From Ornithodoros turicata (lineage: Eukaryota; Arthropoda; Arachnida; Ixodida; Argasidae), in NCBI RefSeq assembly GCF_037126465.1, contig NC_088210.1, positions 19,307,511 through 19,371,510 of the forward strand: DNA of 64,000 bases, in the 5' to 3' direction. The notes beneath the pieces are model-generated. The model ran no database searches. It saw only the letters and a list, made by a program, of their open reading frames with translations, and was not told the origin of the DNA. This document shows positions 57,494-64,000 of this stretch, in pieces; position 1 is the stretch's first letter, and each line of letters starts with the position of its first letter. The position numbers were made by a program, and so were the translations under genes.

Positions 57494-57965
57494 AAAGAAA
57501 GCAGAACTCCACCGCATAGCACGATGAGCGCGCCAGTCATTGCCACGAACGAATGATGGGGTCGCTTTGATTCCAAGATAGAGGGGGACGTACGCCCTTT
57601 TGTGTCAATTTGGATACATGATAATTAGCGAGTGGATTTTGGGGCATTAACAAAAAAGGTTGGAAAGCTGATACATAAAAAGGTGTGCGCCCCCCCCAGC
57701 TTATCGTGAGACAGAGCGATATCATCTGCGATGATGATTGGCATACTGCGTGCTATGTATGTAGAGCCACTGTACCCGGTACAGTGACTCTATATGTATG
57801 TGGTCAAGAGCGCCCCTGTTAGCCTGTTAGTGGCTACATTGTTACAACAGAACTTCACCACAAAGCACGATCATAGCCAACCATCATTCCGAATGATATC
57901 ATTCTGTGTCATGATTTGTTCAAAACAGGGGGGGGGGGGGGGGAGGCGCCTATCTGGGACAAGAT
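57494..57965. repeat. Diverged foldback relatives
   Basis: GCAGAACTCCACCGCATAGC at 57503 and ACAGAACTTCACCACAAAGC at 57849 are single arms of the CACTCTTA-type families. Between them are CGTACGCCCTTTT / AAAAGGTGTGCGCC and a small palindrome around GTACCCGGTAC (57772). A G16 run at 57929 follows. Confidence 0.65.
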
Positions 57966-58286
57966 AATCTGTCCCATCGACACCATTGACCCATGTCGTC
58001 TGCTATGGAATATCTTACGATTCGCCGCAGGACATCCCCCATGATGGTTTGAAGAGCACGAAAAGACATGACGTTGAGCAACACCACCTACACAGAAGGC
58101 CAGCGCAGCTCCGCGTAACGTCATCCTACTCGGAAGGGCGTCGGCCAATTACGCGAAAGCGCGGTTCCGGCGAAGCAGACGACACGCGCTTCATTGGAGA
58201 GAAAACCGTCCGAGTATAGGTTGACGTGTCGCAAGGGCGAGGGGATATGAAGTCACCATATAGCTCCAGCAAACACCCACTTGAAG

Positions 58287-59312
58287 GGCGTGTTTTCTTA
58301 TTCAACCCGAGTAGCCGGGAGTTGGGTAATGACATCAGAGCCTTTATCATCACGTGACTCCAGAGTAGCCACCTTTGACCGTAATTTTCGAACGGCTAGA
58401 GTTACACTCTCAGAAATGAACTTCACCGCATAGCACGCTCCTAGCCAACCATCAACTCGAATGATATCGCTATGAGCCCTGATTGGTTCAAAACGGTAGG
58501 CGTACGCCTTTTTTGTGACACTTATGCTGTTCATAATTGTCACAAAAATGGCGTACGCCTCCCGTTTTCGGTTAATCAGGGCGGATAACGATATCATTCG
58601 AGATGATGGTTGGCTAGGAGCGTGCTATGCGGTGAAGTTCATTTCTAAGAGTGTACTCTGCGCTCAAAATGGCGGACTGACCTGACGGGCGAGACGATGT
58701 GGAAGTGCTGGCAGACACTCTGTTTAACAACTTGACGCAGATGCGTGCACTCCAGCAGATTTTGAAAATGCTCGACAGTTTTTAACGAGTCCTACATTGC
58801 GAAATTGAACACCACCCATATTGTCTGTCAACAGGACGGTTGGTAGCAGACGACGCATCGTCGTCTGCTAGCTCGTGTGTGACGTCAGAACGACGGCTAC
58901 CCTTCTTTAGAGCAGAGTATCCCTGGCTACTCTGGCTAATTTTCGCCGGCTGGGAGTACTCGGAGTTGCCAGAGTTGAATAAGAAAACGCACCCTCTGAA
59001 AACGTTCTACAGTTTTTAACCAGTCCTCCATTTCCAAATCGCAGAGAGAACATCACCCAAATTGTCTGTCAACAGGACGGTTTGTAGTAGACGACACGTG
59101 TAGCGTCGTCTGCTAGCTTGTGTCTGACGCCATAACGCCGGCTTACCCTAATTCAGAGCAGAGTAGAGAAGAGTTGTTGCTCCCTGGCTACTCTGGCTAA
59201 TTTTCGCCGAAGAGTTATGACATGGTTTCCGCTATACTCTGGCTACTCTGGCTATTTTTCGCCGGCTCCACTCGGTATTGCGCCAGAGTTGAATAAGAAA
59301 ATGCGTCCTCCG
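58287..59312. mobile_element. TIR element with internal duplication, interrupted by a foldback
   Basis: Left end AGGGCGTGTTTTCTTATTCA, right end TGAATAAGAAAACGCACCCT at about 58998 and again (TGAATAAGAAAATGCGTCCT) at about 59312. The right half (CAGTTTTTAAC(G/C)AGTCCT, TTGTCTGTCAACAGGACGGT, GCAGACGAC core, TCTGGCTAATTTTCGCCG) is present twice in tandem (about 58760-58998 and 59010-59312). The foldback at 58405-58653 is inserted in its left part. Confidence 0.75.
58405..58653. mobile_element. Foldback element, CACTCTTA family, TA-flanked
   Basis: CACTCTCAGAAATGAACTTC to GAAGTTCATTTCTAAGAGTG, flanked by TTA and TA. Inner arms match 57241 closely (GCGTACGCC...GGCGTACGCC; TGTGACACTTATGCTGTTCA loop). 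Its position inside the 58287 element makes it the younger insertion. Confidence 0.9.
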
Positions 59313-59319
59313 GTTAAGA

Positions 59320-59775
59320 GAAGAAGAAGAAGGACCCCAGAAGGTATATCTGGACCCCCTTGCGCTTGTTAGGAGCCCCACTCTCATTGGCGTCAGTGCT
59401 GTCTCTCGGAGCATAACACACTACGCTCTGTCATATAGGGCTGTGGTAGCGGGTCTCGTATCCTACATCGTGCTCTGCAACCGCTTCTAGGCACTTCCTT
59501 CCTATACTCTCATACACTTTCATGTACACACACATTCATACAGTCATCCTTTTGGCCCTGTATAGTCGTCATACGCATATTCCTACATACGTGCATATCC
59601 AGTTCCTGCATTAGTCATCACATGTCATATATGTCATAAGATACTTGGATCCGACTTGGCCTTAGTCTCCATCATTACTGCACAGACATAAACAAACATC
59701 TCACGCCCCTTTTGTCCTGGCCAATCTCCCTTAGTGGCTCACGGCCATTATCTCATTGGTAGAAGAAGAAGAAGA
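59320..59775 (+). repeat. Possible LINE 3' region with (GAA)n
   Basis: Bounded by GAAGAAGAAGAAGG (59325) and AGAAGAAGAAGAAGAAGA (59762). Pyrimidine-rich, with CTCACGCCCCTTTTGTCCTG. No frame. A retrotransposon 3' UTR is a guess based on composition and tail. Confidence 0.4.
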
Positions 59776-59852
59776 AGACAGCATCATCATCCCACTGCAC
59801 GAGACGTCGAAACTGCGGTTAAGAACCATAAACAACCATACTTGCAGAGTCC

Positions 59853-60956
59853 ATGCCTTCTGGGAAAGGTACCAAACCAAATTCTCCACATCCCAGGAGC
59901 GACAGCAAACACCTGAAGAAAGGGTCGCACAGTAACAGGAGTTCGAGCCCCCATTCCAAGTCGAGTAAGCTTGATTACAAGGGTAAATCGCCGAGGGGAA
60001 TCAGGACCCCGGCAGACAGCATCCAAGGAAGCGATGAACGCACCGAATCCTTGTTACGCTCCACCAGTTCATCGGAGACGTCTGAGTACGTGTACCTTTA
60101 CAATACCGCGCGGATCTTCTACATCCCTAACTTTTCAGTTACCACGAAAAAAAACTCTGGTCCAGTGATAGAAAGTAGTACAAAGCGCGACATGTTCTAC
60201 TTTGAAATTTAAAACTTGAAATTTCTACCTTTGAGAAGTACGACGGCATGGTATGGGCAATTTGCAGCGCCTCCGGCAGTCTTCCAACGTGAGGTGGAGA
60301 GCGTGACGATTTCAAAATAAGAAGAATGTAATATTCACTGACGTCATTTATATGACTTTATTGTTTGTTTATATTCACTTATAATTCATATATTATTATA
60401 AATATATAATATTCATATATTTTTATTTACCGACGGCATTCCCGAGCACTGGCACATTTCCAGTGACGTGGTTTTTACAGTACATACTTTAAGAAGGCGG
60501 TCCGCTTTGTATATCTGTGTTTGCAGAGGCAACCTCAGTGTGACCACATTGTAACGTCACCACCGTCATCACTTTTAATTCGTGTACGTTTTTGATGTCG
60601 TCTCTAGTCTCAGGATTTTTGTTTTTGTTATGGATATTTGTGTGTCTACACGTGCAAAGAAGCAGTAAGTGATCGCACCCTTCGCAGGAGTAAAAGTAAC
60701 CTCCCCTTTGCAGGACCGTTGAAACGACCACGTCAACGGACCTAGACGAGAAGAAGAAACGTACGGTGCGCTCAATTGCAGTCTTTTTCCTCGTTGTGGG
60801 TCTTATCCTTGGAATGACCGTCCTGGCTTTGCTTCGACAAAAGGCACCTCCACCCGAAGTACCACGACAGCGTAGGAGTGTTTCACGTACCGTGATGGGG
60901 GTGTACTACGAATGGGCTGCAGTCTCTGGAGCCAAGGAATGCCAAGGCGTCCCCAG
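59853..60956 (+). CDS. N-terminal two exons of a type II membrane protein (possibly another M13 member)
   Basis: Exon 1 is 59853-60085, starting ATGCCTTCTGG and ending TCTGA|GTACGT. Exon 2 is 60714-60956, acceptor CCTTTGCAG, donor CCCAG|GTGAAT. The split Glu codon (GA|G) joins in phase. Exon 1 encodes a Ser/Lys/Arg-rich hydrophilic tail of about 78 residues (MPSGKGTKPNSPHPRSD...). Exon 2 encodes TVETTTSTDLDEKKKR, then a membrane helix (SIAVFFLVVGLILGMTVLAL), a juxtamembrane PPPEVPRQRR stretch and SGAKECQGVP, ending two bases into a codon. The tail-helix-first-Cys plan equals the N-termini of the M13 proteins next door, but the M13 signature itself would lie in the next exon, which I did not find in the remaining 3 kb. 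A different type II enzyme or mucin-like protein is possible. Confidence 0.6.
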
Positions 60957-61799
60957 GTGAATAATAAGCTATAGTCTGAAATATAGCTGCACGATAGAAG
61001 GCGCACTCGTAAGTTATGCTACTGGACAAAAACAGCGTGGCATGGAATGGTCCCACCAGCTTGTTCACACCAGCGACATCCTCACCAAGTAGTCTGCTGG
61101 AAAGAAACGCAAACAGAGACAGAGAGAGAGAGAGAAAAAAACTGCTCACGGGGTGGAAGTGCTGCCTCGTCTTTCTTGATGAATACCAACGCCATCTAGA
61201 TTCTGCACAGAAGGCACAGGGGTGACACAAACCCGCCATTGTTGTAACTACCCTCAAGCGGGTGCTTTTGGCAAAACTGCCATCTTGTCCTGGTCGCACG
61301 TCATAGAAAACGTCATTTTCAGGTCATGTGACTTTGTTTATATGTCGTTTTGCCGCTTACCGACATATTTTCGCCGTCATAACACCAAGAGATTATCGCA
61401 TTTTGCTAGCGTAAACTATGCGGTGCTTCTTCCGCAACATGGTAGCCCATTTCTCCTTAGTTTAAGTACATGTCATCGGCTCGGTAAATCTTAACGCGCA
61501 GTCGTCATCACATCTTTGGAAGTCAACAATACGAGGCTTTGTGTGCAAAACTGCGCGTTTTACTGCAAGATTATCGGATAAAAATAATTACCGTGATCGA
61601 AAAACATCCAAAACGTCGTCCAGAAACAACAACCGCGTTGTTTACAAACGGTTTGGCCGCCGATCACGGGCGCCGCCATCTTTAAGGTCACGTGCGCCTT
61701 GACGTTTGCTGTGACGTGCGACCAGGACCTGTCCAGGATGCATTGCCTTCGCCCAGCACGCTTTCGTCTACGGAGGAATACATTGGATGCCACCCCTGT
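60957..61799. other. Putative intron of the 59853 gene
   Basis: No following exon recognised. (GA)n at about 61115-61135. The frame 61699-61974 overlaps a dispersed repeat. Confidence 0.4.
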
Positions 61800-62240
61800 G
61801 ACAGAAGGCCTGCTTATTGCCTCCTCTCCCTCCTTCGTCACGTCGACATATAAATTCGCCGTTCAGGGAAACTTACAAATGATGACAGCTAACTTCGTAT
61901 ATTTAAACTTGCAGTACAACACGCTTCCCAGCAATATGGGATCTTGTTACGCTTTATTTTGTTTTCCCATTTAGTACGGGGGACGTTTACTGTATCGCAG
62001 ACGACAGTTGCTGTCCATGAAGCTGACGGTGGCTCGTCTTCACGGTTCGCCCGCTGAAAGCACGTTCGTGATTGACTATGTCGTTGAAAACACGATCCTA
62101 ATTGGCTGACTCTTAGTTGTTACGTCACGTCGACGAGTAAGCAGACTTTCTGTATTTAGGTGGTGTTGGCACGGCGCCGGAATACCGGAAGTGGCGTACC
62201 GCGCTCACAGCACACACCATCGGTCATGTTGTCTGCTACG
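61800..62240 (+). repeat. Dispersed repeat, sister of 6510-6930
   Basis: CTGCTTATTGCCTCCTCTCC through TTACGTCACGTCGACGAGTA in the same order, plus CGCAGACGACAG near 61996 and TGTTGTCTGCTACGGAATAT near 62227. Confidence 0.75.
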
Positions 62241-62589
62241 GAATATCTTATGGCTGAGCTCACCTAGACAAACAAAGCCACGTGACATAGTCAGGAACAG
62301 TCCGCCAATTATGACCGTGCTTCGGTGGCCGTAGCTATGGAGACGAAACTGTCGCATGAGCCACATGGGCAGCCACTTGAATCCACGGAAAGGATCTGCT
62401 TGAAATCGTCTGCGCCATTTTGGCTGAAACAGAAGGCGTCCCGACTCGATCTGTCCCTATATTCAAACACGCGACATTCCAACCAAATATTCCAGTGGAA
62501 GAAAAAAAAAAGCACAAAGAAACTGCTCACGGCATAGGACTGTTCCACATCCTCTTTTGTATGATAAGCATTCGCACGGCGCCGCAAGT

Positions 62590-62830
62590 GGCGCAGCGCA
62601 CTGCACGTTTAGCAGACGACGTCGTTCGCGTCCTTTGCTGTCGTCTGCTACTGAATGTGCTGTGGCCGCGCCCCGAAACATTCCTCACGGTTAACAGTGC
62701 TGGCAGTGCACGAGAAGACGTGACGATGAGTACTTGCGCTTAGGTGGCAGCAGAAAGCTATGACGTTTCTCGAATCTTCCGCTGGAGTATTCTGCTGTAT
62801 GTCGCTCGTATGAGTGCACCCGGAAAATAA
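62590..62830 (+). repeat. GCAGACGAC MITE-like element
   Basis: TTAGCAGACGACGTCGTTCG, then TGCTGTCGTCTGCTACTGAA, CGTGACGATGAGTACTTGCG and TCGAATCTTCCGCTGGAGTA, matching the 15131-15335 copy in order. Confidence 0.7.
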
Positions 62831-62997
62831 TCAGACTTCACAGTATTTACAAGTCAACAGTCACAACAATTTACAAGTCACAAGTCGTTACTGCGACTTT
62901 TTTTTCACGGCTCCCCACCACGACTTAAAGTGGAAATAAAATTCATTCATGCATTCATTCATTCAGTATGTAGCAGAGGAGGTGGAGAGGGGGCAGC

Positions 62998-63859
62998 CAG
63001 TGTTGTACCCGTTACCGAAATATGGTATCGCGATACCGATACCCGTTACTTGAGTAAAAAGTATCGAAATACCGATATCGATACTTCTTTTTTAAAGTAA
63101 CGAAGTACCGCTACCGTTACTAAAAAAAAGTAACGCGATACTTGGGCGATACTTTTGTTTGAAATACGGATATGGCGCAACACGGAAATATGCTTACGTG
63201 AACAGTTTTGCAGTGAAAAGACAGCATATTTCATATGTAGCTCGGAAACGTTATGCTTGACTTTTATCAATAGCTGGTACTTGAAATTGTCTCCTGCCAT
63301 CCATGCAAGCCGTGGTGTCTTCGGCAGCTGACAGAGGCCACTGTGACAATTAAGTTAGTGTCAGGCCCACACAAACCATGGAGTCCAATGACCCAGGAAT
63401 CTTTCCGAAGTTAACAATGCCACAGTATATGTGAGCGTGACTCAGTGCGACACGGCAGCTTAGCAGTGGAATCCAGAACGCACTGTCAAAATCTTGACCT
63501 CTGTTCGTTGACCTCAACTCTTTTGTTGAAGACAGCGTGGTTATTTCCTTCAGTTTCAAAGAAAAACGGTGAACACGTGTTTGGTACAATTTCATAATTC
63601 CGGTTACGGAGCACGTAGGCGTGTCCACGAGCTTCTTGTCGAGGGCAATAACAATGAATAAGAGTAAGAAATATGGTCGGTGAAGAAAGGGTGGGGCACT
63701 AAAAAGTATCGGTATCGGTAACGATGCGTTACCATATATTTGTAACGGAAATACTTTTCCGATACCCACTTAAGAAAGTATCGCGATACGCACTCCGATA
63801 CCGAAAAAGTATCGATTACTGTAACGGCGTTACTTGTAACGGCGATACGTACAACACTG
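62998..63859. mobile_element. Long TIR element built on GTATCG/GTTAC repeats
   Basis: Ends CAGTGTTGTACCCGTTACCG and CGGCGATACGTACAACACTG. About 180-bp terminal regions are full of GTATCG, CGATAC, GTTAC and GTAAC words in opposite orientation; the centre (63200-63650) is ordinary sequence. GGGGGCA flanks both ends within two bases, a possible 7-8 bp duplication, which would fit a hAT-type element. No transposase frame. Confidence 0.75.
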
Positions 63860-64000
63860 GGGGGCACTGAGCGGGCTTTGTTTATCCAGGTGGCATTGGC
63901 TCTGCTCGGGCATCGTTGCCATTCGAAGATACTTTTGTATTGTATGTGATACTGACTCCATTAAAAGTGTTGCCTTTAGTGGTATTTTGGTATTTGATTT

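Overview
This window is eukaryotic nuclear DNA. It has spliced genes with GT-AG introns, polyadenylation signals, and very dense interspersed repeats, and shows no bacterial organisation. Several things point to a chelicerate, most likely a tick: expanded and diverged M13 (neprilysin-type) genes, several tRNA-derived SINE families, LINE 3' ends with tri-nucleotide tails, and many foldback or MITE-like elements. The species cannot be fixed from the sequence alone. Most long open frames in the window are repeats or chance.

Left part (1-23.7 kb): almost entirely mobile-element debris. It holds two SINE families, LINE remnants (an RNase H fragment near 2.3 kb and a CCHC-like C-terminal fragment at 14.1 kb), at least six TIR/MITE elements, a 44-bp-arm perfect hairpin and a large inverted-repeat element at 17.6-18.3 kb. 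The only host-gene candidate is one orphan exon at 22.47 kb.

Middle (23.8-51.3 kb): a complete five-exon + strand gene for mitochondrial ribosomal protein bL20m (MRPL20, 23777-24950, 149 aa) contains a GC-AG intron. It converges on a 17-exon minus-strand M13 metallopeptidase-like gene (51338 to 28813, about 790 aa) that I assembled exon by exon. Its product is a type II membrane protein whose zinc motif HExxH is replaced by THIFK and whose NAxY substrate motif is lost. The downstream ExxxD motif, the cysteine framework and the C-terminal CxVW are kept, so it is probably a pseudoprotease. Its 12.5-kb first intron is full of transposable elements.

Right part (51.4-64 kb): a second, different M13 first exon (53869-53213, minus) ends in the same splice phase as the first and has no downstream exons of its own in view. 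It is either an alternative first exon of the pseudoprotease gene or an orphan duplicate. An intronless + strand gene at 56182-56961 encodes a secreted-then-anchored protein with EB-like cysteine modules, one membrane helix and a PPxY tail. At 59853-60956 two in-phase + strand exons encode the N-terminus of another type II membrane protein that runs on by splicing beyond what I can follow. The spaces between are foldback elements with arms over 100 bp, and a repeat family whose core is an inverted GCAGACGAC motif seen at about 20 loci across the window.
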